Below are positions 1 through 8,044 of a DNA stretch of 64,000 nt, piece after piece. A program made the translations under genes and the position numbers. The stretch covers positions 868,001-932,000 of the forward strand of contig NZ_JAIKTS010000001.1 of the NCBI RefSeq assembly GCF_023556335.1. Reading direction: 5' to 3'. Position 1 is the stretch's first letter; each line of letters begins with the position of its first letter. This DNA comes from Stenotrophomonas mori (GTDB lineage Bacteria > Pseudomonadota > Gammaproteobacteria > Xanthomonadales > Xanthomonadaceae). The notes beneath the pieces were generated by a model. That model saw only the letters and a list, made by a program, of their open reading frames with translations. It searched no databases and was not told where the DNA came from.

Positions 1-1
1 C

Positions 2-106
2 TTCAGCAAGTTCCTGGTCGGACGCGAGGGCCGGGTACTTTCCCGCCATGCGCCTTCCACGCGCCCGGCGGCGCTGGAAGACCGGCTCCGCGCCGCACTC
101 GCCTGA
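2..106 (+). CDS. glutathione peroxidase family protein, C-terminal end (partial)
   Basis: Only the last 34 residues and the TGA stop lie in the window; the gene starts upstream. The segment begins with FSKFLVGREG and continues through a HAPST stretch to a short alanine-rich helix. This matches the end of thioredoxin-fold glutathione peroxidases (BtuE/Gpx type), where a KFL(V/I)G.(D/E)G strand precedes the final helix. Such enzymes reduce hydrogen or lipid peroxides with thiols. The catalytic Cys/Gln/Trp residues would lie outside the window, so activity cannot be judged. It runs tail-to-tail with the ferredoxin-NADP reductase, with only 12 bp between stop codons. Confidence 0.65.
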   Translation, partial: FSKFLVGREGRVLSRHAPSTRPAALEDRLRAALA

Positions 107-118
107 GGCCGGGCGGCC

Positions 119-901
119 TTACTTCTCGACGAAGGCGCGTTCGAAGACGTAGTGGCCCGGCGAGCCGATGCGCGGCGAGACCTCGAAACCGCGGGCATCC
201 AGCACGCCGCGCAGGTCGGCCAGCATCTGCGGGCTGCCGCAGATCATGAAGCGGTCGTTGGCCGGGTCGAACGCCGGCAGCCCCAGCGTCCGCGGCATCT
301 CGCCGGTGTCCATCAGGGTGGTCAGGCGGCCCTGGTTGCGGAACGGCTCGCGGGTGACCGCCGGGTAGTACAGCAGCTTGTCGCGGACCAGCTCGCCGAG
401 GATCTCGTCCTCGAACAGCTCCTTCTCGAAGTGCTCGCGGTAGGCCAGGTCCTTCTCGAAGCGCACGCCATGGCAGACGATGACCTTCTCGAAGCGCTCG
501 TAGGTCTCCGGGTCCTTGACGATGCTCAGCCAGGGCGCCAGGCCGGTGCCGGTGCCCAGCAGGTACAGGTGCTTGCCGGGGTGCAGGTCGGAGATCAGCA
601 GGGTGCCGGTGGGCTTTTTCCCGACCAGGATCTGGTCGCCCGGCTTGAGGTGCTGCAGGCGCGAGGTCAGGGGGCCGTCCTGCACCTTGATGCTGAAGAA
701 GTGCAGCTGTTCTTCCCAGTTGGCGCTGGCCAGCGAATAGGCGCGCATCAGCGGGCGACCGCCCTCGTTTTCCAGGCCGATCATCACGAACTGGCCGTTC
801 TCGAAGCGGAAACCGTTGTCGCGGGTGGTGGAGAAGCTGAAGTAGGCGTCCGTCCAGTGACGGACTTCAAGCACCGTTTCGGCGCCAAAAGCGGAAGACA
901 T
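119..901 (-). CDS. fpr: ferredoxin--NADP(+) reductase
   Basis: Flavoprotein of 260 aa that exchanges electrons between NADPH and ferredoxin or flavodoxin, supplying oxidative-stress defence and Fe-S biosynthesis. The order is that of bacterial Fpr: an N-terminal FAD-binding barrel containing RAYSLAS, then an NADP-binding domain with LLGTGTGLAPW and, near the end, MICGSPQML. The length equals the family norm (about 257-260 aa). The start is placed at the ATG giving MSSAFGAE; an upstream in-frame ATG would add 23 residues unlike the family. It is monocistronic, and about 200 bp separate it from the ABC transporter upstream. Confidence 0.93.
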   Translation of the reverse strand: MSSAFGAETVLEVRHWTDAYFSFSTTRDNGFRFENGQFVMIGLENEGGRPLMRAYSLASANWEEQLHFFSIKVQDGPLTSRLQHLKPGDQILVGKKPTGTLLISDLHPGKHLYLLGTGTGLAPWLSIVKDPETYERFEKVIVCHGVRFEKDLAYREHFEKELFEDEILGELVRDKLLYYPAVTREPFRNQGRLTTLMDTGEMPRTLGLPAFDPANDRFMICGSPQMLADLRGVLDARGFEVSPRIGSPGHYVFERAFVEK

Positions 902-1028
902 GCTGGGGGGTCGGATTTGGAGAGTCCCGTGCATTCTAGCTGAAATGCCACAAATGGGAATGACTCGCATTTGAGGGCGGGAGCCGGCAACGGGCCCTGC
1001 GGTGTCGGTGCCGCCCCGGGCCGGACCG

Positions 1029-1058
1029 CTGGCCGGGAGCGGCTGCTGTCCCGGCCAG
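1029..1058 (-). terminator. strong hairpin, possible terminator of the ABC exporter gene
   Basis: A perfect 10-bp inverted repeat (CTGGCCGGGA / TCCCGGCCAG) with a 10-nt loop starts about 40 nt past the stop of the leftward ABC transporter gene. There is no U tract, so intrinsic termination is uncertain. Confidence 0.4.
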
Positions 1059-1097
1059 TGCCGGGGCAGTGCGGGAACGGGTCACCGTCGCCGGGAC

Positions 1098-2966
1098 TCA
1101 GCGATACCCGGCGGCCTGCAGTTCGAACAGTTCCGCGTAGCGGCCTCCCTCGGCCATCAACTCCGCATGGGTGCCGCTGGCTTCGATCCGCCCGCCCGCC
1201 AGCACCAGGATGCGGTCGGCCATGCGCACCGAGGAGAAGCGGTGCGAGATCAGTACCGCGGTACGTTCGTCGGACAGCTCCTTGAAGCGCTGGAACACCT
1301 CGAACTCGGCCCGTGCGTCGAGCGCTGCGGTGGGTTCGTCGAGGATCATCACCTGCGCATCGCGCATGTACGCGCGGGCGATGGCGATCTTCTGCCACTG
1401 CCCGCCGGAAAGGTCCACACCGCTCTTGAAACGACGTCCGATCAGCTGCCCGTAGCCGTCCGGAAGCCCTTCGATGACCTCGTCGGCCAGCGCCCGGCGG
1501 GCCGCGCCGCGGATCCGCTGCTCGTCCTGCAGCGCCTCCACCAGGCCGACCCCGATGTTCTCGCCGGCGGTCAGGTGATAGCGCACGAAATCCTGGAAGA
1601 TCACCCCCATGTTGGCGCGCAGGTCGTCCAGGTCATAGTCGCGCAGGTCGCGCCCGTCCAGCAGGATGCGGCCTTCGTCCGGGTCGTAGAGCCGCGCCAG
1701 CAGCTTGACCAGGGTGGTCTTGCCGGCGCCGTTCTCGCCGACCAGGGCGATGACCTCGCCGGCGCGCAGGTGGAAATCCAGGTGCCGCACCGCCCAGTGC
1801 TCGGCATCGGGGTAGCGGAAGCCGACATTCTCGAACACGAAGCCGTCGCGGATCGGACGCGGCACCGGCACCGCGTCCGGCCGCGAGCGGATCTCCGGCT
1901 CGATGGCGAAGAACGAGAACAGGTCGTCCAGGTACAGCGCCTGGCCGGCCACCTGCGAAAAGCCGGTCAGCAGGCCTTCCAGCAGCTGCCGCAGGCGCAG
2001 GAAACTGCCGGAGAGAAAGGTCAGGTCGCCGATGCTGAAATCGCCGCGGATGGTCCGCCAGGCGATGTAGGCGTAGGCGGTGTAGTAGCCCAGCGTGCCC
2101 AGCGCCGCGAGCAGCGTGCCCCAGAACGCGCGCTTGCGCGCCAGGGTGCGGTTGGCCTGGTAGAAGCGCCCGGCCAGCAGGCGGTAGCGGTCGATCAGGA
2201 AGCGGTGGAGGTTGAAGATCTTCACCTCCTTGGCGGTCTCGACGCTGGCGCCGACCTGGCGCAGGTAGTCCAGCTGGCGGCGCTCCGGGGTCCAGCTGAA
2301 GTTGAGCGAATAGCCCAGCGTGTTGAAGTGCGATTCGCCCAGGAAGGCCGGCACCAGCGCCACCGCCAGCAGGACGATCAGCCAGGGCGCATAGGCCACC
2401 AGCCCGGCGGCGAAACTGACCACGGTGATCGCATCCTGCGCCTGCCCGAGCAGCTGGCTCATCAGGTTCATCCGGCCCATGGTCTGGCGGCGGGCGCGGT
2501 CGAGCCGGTCCTGCAGCTCGGGGTCCTCGAAGTCTTCCAGGTCCAGTTCCGCGGCATGTTCCATCAGCCGCACGCTGGTGACGTTGGTGAACAGTTCGGA
2601 GAGCAGCGAGTCGGCATAGTTGACCAGCCGCCCCAGCAGGTCCGAGCCGATGGCGATGCACAGCTCCAGCAGCAGCAGCTCCAGCAGCGTGTCCAGGTGG
2701 CCGCTGGCCAGGGCCTCGCCCAGCGGCGGCATCGCACCGGCGCCGGCCAGGCGTACTGCCTCGTCGATGATCAGCTTGCCCACGTACAGCATCGCCACCG
2801 GCATGAGCGCGCGCACCAGGCGCAGGCCGAGGCTGGTCAGGGTCAGGGCGGGGCTGGTCTGCCAGATCTGCCGGAGGAACGGCGGCAGGTTGCGCATGGC
2901 ATTCATGCGCTCGCGGAAACTGGGGCGCTTGTTCGCCGGGGAGGCGGGGGAAGGGGCGTGGGGCAT
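1098..2966 (-). CDS. ABC transporter, fused permease and ATP-binding protein
   Basis: A 622-aa half-transporter of the type I exporter family, inner membrane, probably a homodimer. Residues about 40-340 form the transmembrane domain. The nucleotide-binding domain follows, with Walker A GENGAGKTT (about residue 410), signature LSGGQWQ (about 518), Walker B MILDEP and the switch histidine in LISHRF. The non-standard W in the signature and the ENGAG Walker A resemble orphan exporters of peptides or lipids, but nothing nearby identifies the cargo. The start is the ATG giving MPHAPSPASP; an upstream in-frame start would add 26 low-complexity residues. It appears to be transcribed alone. Confidence 0.88.
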   Translation of the reverse strand: MPHAPSPASPANKRPSFRERMNAMRNLPPFLRQIWQTSPALTLTSLGLRLVRALMPVAMLYVGKLIIDEAVRLAGAGAMPPLGEALASGHLDTLLELLLLELCIAIGSDLLGRLVNYADSLLSELFTNVTSVRLMEHAAELDLEDFEDPELQDRLDRARRQTMGRMNLMSQLLGQAQDAITVVSFAAGLVAYAPWLIVLLAVALVPAFLGESHFNTLGYSLNFSWTPERRQLDYLRQVGASVETAKEVKIFNLHRFLIDRYRLLAGRFYQANRTLARKRAFWGTLLAALGTLGYYTAYAYIAWRTIRGDFSIGDLTFLSGSFLRLRQLLEGLLTGFSQVAGQALYLDDLFSFFAIEPEIRSRPDAVPVPRPIRDGFVFENVGFRYPDAEHWAVRHLDFHLRAGEVIALVGENGAGKTTLVKLLARLYDPDEGRILLDGRDLRDYDLDDLRANMGVIFQDFVRYHLTAGENIGVGLVEALQDEQRIRGAARRALADEVIEGLPDGYGQLIGRRFKSGVDLSGGQWQKIAIARAYMRDAQVMILDEPTAALDARAEFEVFQRFKELSDERTAVLISHRFSSVRMADRILVLAGGRIEASGTHAELMAEGGRYAELFELQAAGYR

Positions 2967-3119
2967 GGGGGACTCGGGCCGGGGTCGTCCGGGATTATCG
3001 CCCGCGGCCCGTTTCGGCGGCGACAACCGGCACCTGTGCGCCACGCACGCCGCCGGGGGGCGGCGACACCGGCCCGGAGCGCGGGGCGGCGGCGCCGATG
3101 CGGCCGCCGGCCGCCGGGC

Positions 3120-3764
3120 TCAACGCCGGGGGCCCTCGGGAGGCGGCGGATCGGAGGACTGCAGCGCCACCGGCAGGTGCCAGCCGTAGTGCATCGCCAT
3201 CATCCTCAACCCGAAGCACAGGCCGGCACCGGCCAGTGCACAGGGCAGCGGCGGCAGCCCCAGCCAGTTGCCCAGGGCCACCACGCAAGCGCCGGCCAGC
3301 GCCGCGACGGCATACAGCTCGGCCTGCAGCACCAGCGGCACCTGCGCCAACAGCACGTCGCGGGCGATGCCGCCGCCGATGCCGGTGAGCATGCCCAGCG
3401 CGGCGGCCATCGGCGGTGCGATGCCGAAGGCCAGCGCTTTCTGGGTGCCGGCCACGGCGAACAGGGCCAGGCCCATGGCGTCGAACAGCCGCACCGGGTA
3501 CTGCAGGCGCTCGATCAGCGGCGCCCAGTAGAAGGTGACGATGCCGGCCATGAGGGTGATGGCGGGGTAGCGCCAGTCGCTGATCGCCGCCACCGGGGTG
3601 GCGCCGATCAGCAGGTCGCGGGTGATGCCGCCGGCCAGTGCGGCGGCAAAGGACAGGACCAGCACGCCGAAGATGTCCAGCCGCCGGCGCGCGCCCATCG
3701 TCGCCCCGGACAGGGCGAAGACGAAGGTACCGATGAGATCCAGGATCAGCACGAGGGTGTTCAT
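3120..3764 (-). CDS. trimeric intracellular cation channel (TRIC) family protein
   Basis: A 214-aa inner-membrane protein of the YadS/UPF0126 family, now recognised as prokaryotic TRIC channels that pass monovalent cations. Two tandem repeats of three helices are visible, each with the glycine-rich signature: FALSGATMGAR followed by AGGITRDLL, then FAVAGTQKAL followed by GGGIARDVL. The start is the second ATG (MNTLVLIL), because the preceding residues are charged and proline-rich and the family begins at this helix. It is 78 bp upstream of the next leftward gene, which reads away from it in the same direction. Confidence 0.9.
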   Translation of the reverse strand: MNTLVLILDLIGTFVFALSGATMGARRRLDIFGVLVLSFAAALAGGITRDLLIGATPVAAISDWRYPAITLMAGIVTFYWAPLIERLQYPVRLFDAMGLALFAVAGTQKALAFGIAPPMAAALGMLTGIGGGIARDVLLAQVPLVLQAELYAVAALAGACVVALGNWLGLPPLPCALAGAGLCFGLRMMAMHYGWHLPVALQSSDPPPPEGPRR

Positions 3765-3842
3765 GCACCCTATTGTGGGCCGTGGCCCCGGCAACGGCCA
3801 TCGGCGCGGGCCGCGCTCGGGCGCCGGCGTGCGATCGAGGCC

Positions 3843-4289
3843 TCAGGGCAGCGGCGGCAGCAGCCCGGTGCCCAGCCGGTTCCAGGCGTTGATCACCGCG
3901 ATCGCCATGCTCAGGTCGCTGATGCCCTTTTCATCGAAATGCGCCGCCAGCGCCTGGTAGGCGGCCTCGGAGGGCGCCGCCGCGGGCAGGCGGGTCAGGG
4001 CGTCGGCCCAGCCCAGTGCGGCACGCTCGCGCGCATCGAAGAAGCGGCTTTCGTGCCAGGCCGCCAGGGTGTCGAGCTTGCGTGGCTCCACGCCGGCCCC
4101 GCGCAGCGCGGTGGCGTGCATGTCCATGCAGTAGGCGCACCCGTTGATCTGCGAGACGCGCAGGAAGACCAGCTCCAGAAGCGCGTGCTCCAGCGATCCC
4201 GCGTGCACGGCCTGGCTGGTCGCCTGCAATGCCTTGAAGGCGTCGGCGGCAAGGCGGGTATAGGGAACGCGGGGGAACGGGGTGTGCAT
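3843..4289 (-). CDS. carboxymuconolactone decarboxylase family protein (AhpD-like)
   Basis: A 148-aa all-helical protein with the AhpD/CMD core, including the CxxC-x3-H redox site (CAYCMDMHA). Family members act as alkylhydroperoxidases or decarboxylases; the substrate here is unknown. It lies directly downstream of an ECF41-type sigma factor. The established partners of that sigma group are 'COE' proteins (carboxymuconolactone decarboxylase, oxidoreductase, epimerase), so this is very probably the cognate target. Its own ECF41-type promoter lies inside the 3' end of the sigma gene at 4335-4361. The start MHTPFPRV leaves a leader of roughly 35-40 nt. Confidence 0.9.
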   Translation of the reverse strand: MHTPFPRVPYTRLAADAFKALQATSQAVHAGSLEHALLELVFLRVSQINGCAYCMDMHATALRGAGVEPRKLDTLAAWHESRFFDARERAALGWADALTRLPAAAPSEAAYQALAAHFDEKGISDLSMAIAVINAWNRLGTGLLPPLP

Positions 4290-4324
4290 CGTCAGGCTCC
4301 GGGGAGTGGCCGGAAGGGCCACTT

Positions 4325-5218
4325 TCACTGCAAGGACGCGCCGGGGCCGGTCGCCGTGACAAAGGCGCCCAGCTTTGCCGGGTTGAGCACGCTGTAGATG
4401 CGGGCGATGCGCTCGCCGTCGACCACGATGGTGGTGATCGAGCGCAGCCGGTCGCCTTCGAAACGCAGGATCGCCGGCTCGCCGTTGACGCTGCCCAGCC
4501 GCGAGGGATGGACCCCGCCCCGGCGCGCGATGGCCCAGAACAGGCGGCCGATGCGCTCGGCGCCGTGCAAGGGCCGGCGGGCGGCCGTGGCCACGCCGCC
4601 GCCGTCGGAGAGCAGCTGCGCGTTGGCGTGCAGCAGGGCCTGGATGGCCGCCCCGTCGCCGTTCTGCGTGGCCTCCATGAAGCGCGCCAGCAGGCGCCGG
4701 TGCTGGCCGCTGTCGGCGGCGAAGCGCGGCCGTCCCGCCTGCAGGCGCTGGCGGGCGCGGTGGACCAGCTGCCGGCAGTTGGCCGGGCTGTGGCCGAGCA
4801 GCCCGGCGATGGCCGCATAGTCGTGGTCGAACACCTCCCTGAGCAGGAAGGCGGCGCGCTCGTCCGGGCCCAGCTGTTCGAGCAGCGCCAGGAAGGCCAG
4901 CGAGAGGTCCTCGGCCAGGGCATGGACCTGCGCCGGGCCGGGCACCGGCGGCAGGTCCGCGGCGATGTGCAGCGGCTCGGGCAGCCAGGGGCCCACGTAG
5001 TCCAACCGCTGCCGGGCGGCCGCCCGCAACCGGTCCAGCCCCAGCCGGGTGGTGGCGGTGACCAGCCACGCCTCCGGATCCTGGATCGCATCGGTCTCCG
5101 CGGCGGCCCAGCGCAGCCAGGCGTCCTGGACCACGTCCTCGGCATCGGCGCGGCTGCCGAGCAGGCGGTAGGCGAGCGCCAGCAGGCGCGGGCGGTGGTG
5201 CTCGAAGGTAGCGGTCAT
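4325..5218 (-). CDS. sigJ: RNA polymerase sigma factor, ECF41 group (SigJ-like)
   Basis: A 297-aa ECF sigma factor with sigma2 (residues about 5-70), sigma4 (about 105-160) and a C-terminal SnoaL-like extension (about 170-290) that replaces an anti-sigma factor in this group. Three ECF41 hallmarks are present: WLPEP in the linker (78-82), DGGG (205-208, here DGGGVA rather than DGGGKV) and NPAKL (279-283, for NPDKL). The extension is known to modulate activity in cis. A TGTCACG-N16-CGTC promoter lies immediately upstream, indicating autoregulation. The ATG at 5218 or the one at 5224 could be the start; either leaves almost no 5' leader. It precedes the CMD-family gene by 35 bp. Confidence 0.92.
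   Translation of the reverse strand: MTATFEHHRPRLLALAYRLLGSRADAEDVVQDAWLRWAAAETDAIQDPEAWLVTATTRLGLDRLRAAARQRLDYVGPWLPEPLHIAADLPPVPGPAQVHALAEDLSLAFLALLEQLGPDERAAFLLREVFDHDYAAIAGLLGHSPANCRQLVHRARQRLQAGRPRFAADSGQHRRLLARFMEATQNGDGAAIQALLHANAQLLSDGGGVATAARRPLHGAERIGRLFWAIARRGGVHPSRLGSVNGEPAILRFEGDRLRSITTIVVDGERIARIYSVLNPAKLGAFVTATGPGASLQ
4335..4361 (-). promoter_or_regulatory. ECF41-type promoter of the CMD-family gene
   Basis: On the minus strand, TGTCACG (4361-4355), exactly 16 nt, then CGTC (4338-4335). The known ECF41 consensus is TGTCACA-N16-CGTC. The site lies within the last codons of the sigma gene and points at the CMD-family start codon at 4289. Confidence 0.75.
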
Positions 5219-5232
5219 GTCCATGCGTCCAG

Positions 5233-5259
5233 GACGCGGCAGGGGCTGCCATCGTGACA
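5233..5259 (-). promoter_or_regulatory. ECF41-type promoter of the sigma factor gene
   Basis: On the minus strand, TGTCACG (5259-5253), 16 nt, then CGTC (5236-5233). Elements and spacing are identical to the promoter at 4335-4361. Transcription would start about 2-10 nt before the ATG, giving a nearly leaderless mRNA. Confidence 0.75.
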
Positions 5260-5389
5260 GCCGGACCGGCACCGTGCCTCAACGCCGGCCGCGCCATCGG
5301 CGACCAGGCGACCAGGCGGGCCGGTCGGGGACGGCCGCGGCGGCACGGCGTAAAATGCCCGGTCCACCCCCGCCAGCCTCGAGCAAGCC

Positions 5390-6907
5390 GTGACATCGAT
5401 CAAGCAGGAAGACCTCATCCAGTCCATCGCCGACGCGCTGCAGTACATCTCGTACTACCACCCGGTCGACTACATCAAGAACCTTGCCGCCGCCTACGAG
5501 CGCGAGGAGTCGCCGGCCGCGAAGGAAGCGATGGCGCAGATCCTGATCAATTCGCGGATGTGCGCCGAAGGCCACCGTCCGATCTGCCAGGACACCGGGA
5601 TCGTCACCGTGTTCCTGAAGATCGGCACGGACGTGCGCTGGGACGACGCGACCATGGGCGTGGAAGAGATGGCCAACGAAGGCGTGCGCCGCGCCTACCT
5701 GCACCCGGACAACACGCTGCGCGCCTCGGTGCTGGCCGACCCGGCCGGCAAGCGCATCAACACCAGGGACAACACCCCGGGCGTGGTCAACGTCAAGGTG
5801 GTGCCGGGCAATACCGTCGACGTCATCGTCGCCGCCAAGGGTGGCGGTTCGGAAGCCAAGACCAAGTTCGCCATGCTCAACCCGTCCGACTCCATCGTCG
5901 ACTGGGTGCTGAAGACCGTGCCGACCATGGGCGCCGGCTGGTGCCCGCCGGGCATGCTCGGCATCGGCATCGGCGGTACCGCCGAGAAGGCGATGCTGCT
6001 GGCCAAGGAAGCGCTGATGGAGCCGATCGACATCACCGAGCTGCAGGCCCGTGGCGCCTCCAACCGCATCGAGGAGCTGCGCCTGGAGCTGTACGAGAAG
6101 GTCAACGCGCTGGGCATCGGGGCGCAGGGCCTGGGCGGACTGACCACCGTGCTCGACATCAAGATCAACGACTACCCGACCCACGCGGCCAACCTGCCGG
6201 TGGCGATGATCCCGAACTGCGCGGCCACCCGCCATGCGCACTTCACCCTGGACGGCAGCGGCCCGGTGATGCTGGATCCGCCGTCGCTGGAAGACTGGCC
6301 GAAGCTGACCTACGACGCGTCCAAGGGCACCCGCGTGGACCTGGACACGATCACGCCGGAAGAGGTGGCCGGCTGGAAGCCGGGCCAGACCCTGCTGCTC
6401 AACGGCAGGCTGTTGACCGGCCGCGACGCCGCGCACAAGCGCATGGTCGACATGCTCAACAAGGGTGAGGAACTGCCGGTCGACCTGAAGGGCCGCTTCA
6501 TCTACTACGTCGGCCCGGTCGATCCGGTGCGAGACGAAGTGGTGGGACCGGCCGGCCCGACCACCGCCACCCGCATGGACAAGTTCACCCGCCAGATCCT
6601 GGAGCAGACCGGCCTGCTGGGCATGGTCGGCAAGGCCGAGCGTGGCCCGGCGGCGATCGAGGCCATTCGTGACAACAAGTCAGCCTACCTGATGGCCGTC
6701 GGGGGCTCGGCCTACCTGGTGTCCAAGGCGATCAAGGCCTCCAGGGTGGTCGGTTTCGCCGACCTGGGCATGGAAGCGATCTACGAGTTCACCGTGCAGG
6801 ACATGCCGGTGACCGTGGCTGTCGATTCCACCGGTGAGTCGGTGCACACGACCGGTCCGCGCGAATGGCAGGCCCGCATCGGCAAGATTCCGGTGGTGGT
6901 CGAGTAG
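5390..6907 (+). CDS. fumA: fumarate hydratase, class I (iron-sulfur type)
   Basis: A 505-aa single-chain fumarase that interconverts fumarate and malate in the TCA cycle, using a [4Fe-4S] cluster. The three conserved cluster cysteines are visible: C66 (ICQDTG), C185 (GWCPPG) and C277 (PNCAATR). Both the alpha domain and the C-terminal beta domain (GPTTATRMD, GGSAYL) are present. The start is GTG, and the next residues TSIKQEDL match family N-termini. No neighbouring gene shares the operon; a strong hairpin follows at 6930-6964. FumA or FumB cannot be distinguished from sequence alone. Confidence 0.95.
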   Translation: MTSIKQEDLIQSIADALQYISYYHPVDYIKNLAAAYEREESPAAKEAMAQILINSRMCAEGHRPICQDTGIVTVFLKIGTDVRWDDATMGVEEMANEGVRRAYLHPDNTLRASVLADPAGKRINTRDNTPGVVNVKVVPGNTVDVIVAAKGGGSEAKTKFAMLNPSDSIVDWVLKTVPTMGAGWCPPGMLGIGIGGTAEKAMLLAKEALMEPIDITELQARGASNRIEELRLELYEKVNALGIGAQGLGGLTTVLDIKINDYPTHAANLPVAMIPNCAATRHAHFTLDGSGPVMLDPPSLEDWPKLTYDASKGTRVDLDTITPEEVAGWKPGQTLLLNGRLLTGRDAAHKRMVDMLNKGEELPVDLKGRFIYYVGPVDPVRDEVVGPAGPTTATRMDKFTRQILEQTGLLGMVGKAERGPAAIEAIRDNKSAYLMAVGGSAYLVSKAIKASRVVGFADLGMEAIYEFTVQDMPVTVAVDSTGESVHTTGPREWQARIGKIPVVVE

Positions 6908-6929
6908 GAGGCCACGGATCCACGGGGCG

Positions 6930-6964
6930 CCGTGACGGCCCGCGCTATGCTCGGGCCGTCACGG
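6930..6964 (+). terminator. intrinsic terminator after fumarase
   Basis: A perfect 13-bp inverted repeat with a 9-nt loop lies 23 nt past the fumarase stop and is followed by a short TTT. The loop reads CTATGCT, which could also supply a -10 element for the next gene. Confidence 0.65.
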
Positions 6965-6980
6965 TTTCCGGAGAAGGGCG

Positions 6981-7298
6981 ATGCGCGGATGGCGAGGAAT
7001 GCAGGTTTCGATGCTGGCGCTGCTGCTCGCCGGCTGTGGCCATGGCGGATGGCGCACCGCTCCGGGAGGCGACCCCGCCGCCTGCGTGACCCATTGCCAG
7101 GCCCGGCACCAGAGCTGCATGGCCAGCACCGGCGGCTATGGCGACTGCGGCGAGGGCAGCCGCCAGAACTCGTGCGAGCGGATCACCAACCCGGAGCTGC
7201 GGGGCGCCTGCCAGACCTCGCAGGCCTTCTGCCAGAACCGTTCGCGTGGCGCCGTCTGCGGCGAACGCCTGGACAGCTGCATGGCCGGCTGCAACTGA
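6981..7298 (+). CDS. small cysteine-rich lipoprotein, function unknown
   Basis: A 105-aa protein with a lipoprotein signal peptide ending in the lipobox LLAGC (lipidated Cys19), so it should be membrane-anchored and face the periplasm. The mature part has ten further cysteines in a near-mirror arrangement: C-x3-C-x6-C near the start and C-x6-C-x3-C at the end. This suggests several disulfides. A GAAGGG ribosome site precedes the ATG. I do not recognise a characterised family. It stands alone between fumarase and a GST gene. Confidence 0.75.
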   Translation: MRGWRGMQVSMLALLLAGCGHGGWRTAPGGDPAACVTHCQARHQSCMASTGGYGDCGEGSRQNSCERITNPELRGACQTSQAFCQNRSRGAVCGERLDSCMAGCN

Positions 7299-7362
7299 GC
7301 CGCTGCCAGCCGGCCCGGTACTCGAGGGACAGCCTGCGCTCCCGCCAAGACCGCGCAGTAAG

Positions 7363-8031
7363 ATGCGGCACCGCCTGCCTTCGGGAACCGCCATATCGAT
7401 CGTCCTGTACGGGTCGCGCAGCACCGCCTCGCTGGTCGTGCACTGGCTGCTGATCGAGCTGGGCCTGGAGCACGAACTGCGCCAGTTGGACTTCGAACGG
7501 CGCGAGCAGGCATCGCCCGGGTACCTGGCGATCAACCCGGCCGGGCGCGTGCCGGCCCTGCTGCTCGACGGCCAGGTACTGACCGAGTCGGCGGCCATCG
7601 CCATGCACCTGGCCGACCTGCATCCGCAGGCCGGGTTGGCACCACCCCCCGGCACCCCGGCGCGCGGCGACTACTACCGCTGGATGTGTTTCTGCGTCTA
7701 TACCCTGATGCCGGCCTACCGCGCGTGGTTCTATCCGCACGAGCCGGCCGGCGAGGCCGGCATCGACGCGGTGAAGGAACGTGCCCGCGTGCAGCTGGAG
7801 GCCGCCTGGCAGCAGGTCGCCGACCACCTGCAGGACACGCAGGGGCCGTACATGCTGGGGGCGCAGGTCTCGGCGGTGGATTCCATGCTGACCATGCTGA
7901 TGCGCTGGTCGCGCGGCATGCCGCGGCCGAGCGATGCCTGGCCCGCGCTGGCCGGACATGCGCGGCGGATGAAGGCCCGGCCCGCATTCGCCGAGGTCTA
8001 CCGGCGCGAGGGCATCCACGACTGGACCTGA
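7363..8031 (+). CDS. glutathione S-transferase family protein
   Basis: A 222-aa protein with an N-terminal thioredoxin-fold domain (SIVLYGSRSTAS, then the cis-proline NPAGRVPAL and the ESAAI glutathione gamma-glutamyl site) and a C-terminal helical domain from about residue 95. Such enzymes conjugate glutathione to electrophiles; the substrate is unknown. The ATG used gives MRHRLPSG, about nine residues longer than typical starts, but no closer ATG exists in frame. It is convergent with the desaturase gene, with 13 bp between stops. Confidence 0.88.
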   Translation: MRHRLPSGTAISIVLYGSRSTASLVVHWLLIELGLEHELRQLDFERREQASPGYLAINPAGRVPALLLDGQVLTESAAIAMHLADLHPQAGLAPPPGTPARGDYYRWMCFCVYTLMPAYRAWFYPHEPAGEAGIDAVKERARVQLEAAWQQVADHLQDTQGPYMLGAQVSAVDSMLTMLMRWSRGMPRPSDAWPALAGHARRMKARPAFAEVYRREGIHDWT

Positions 8032-8044
8032 GCCCGGCGCGGGG

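Noticed and set aside
1002-4397. Open frame of over 1,100 codons on the plus strand
   Set aside because: It runs antisense through the ABC transporter, TRIC and CMD-family genes; its translation is rich in Arg, Gln and His with no domain, as expected of a GC-rich shadow frame.
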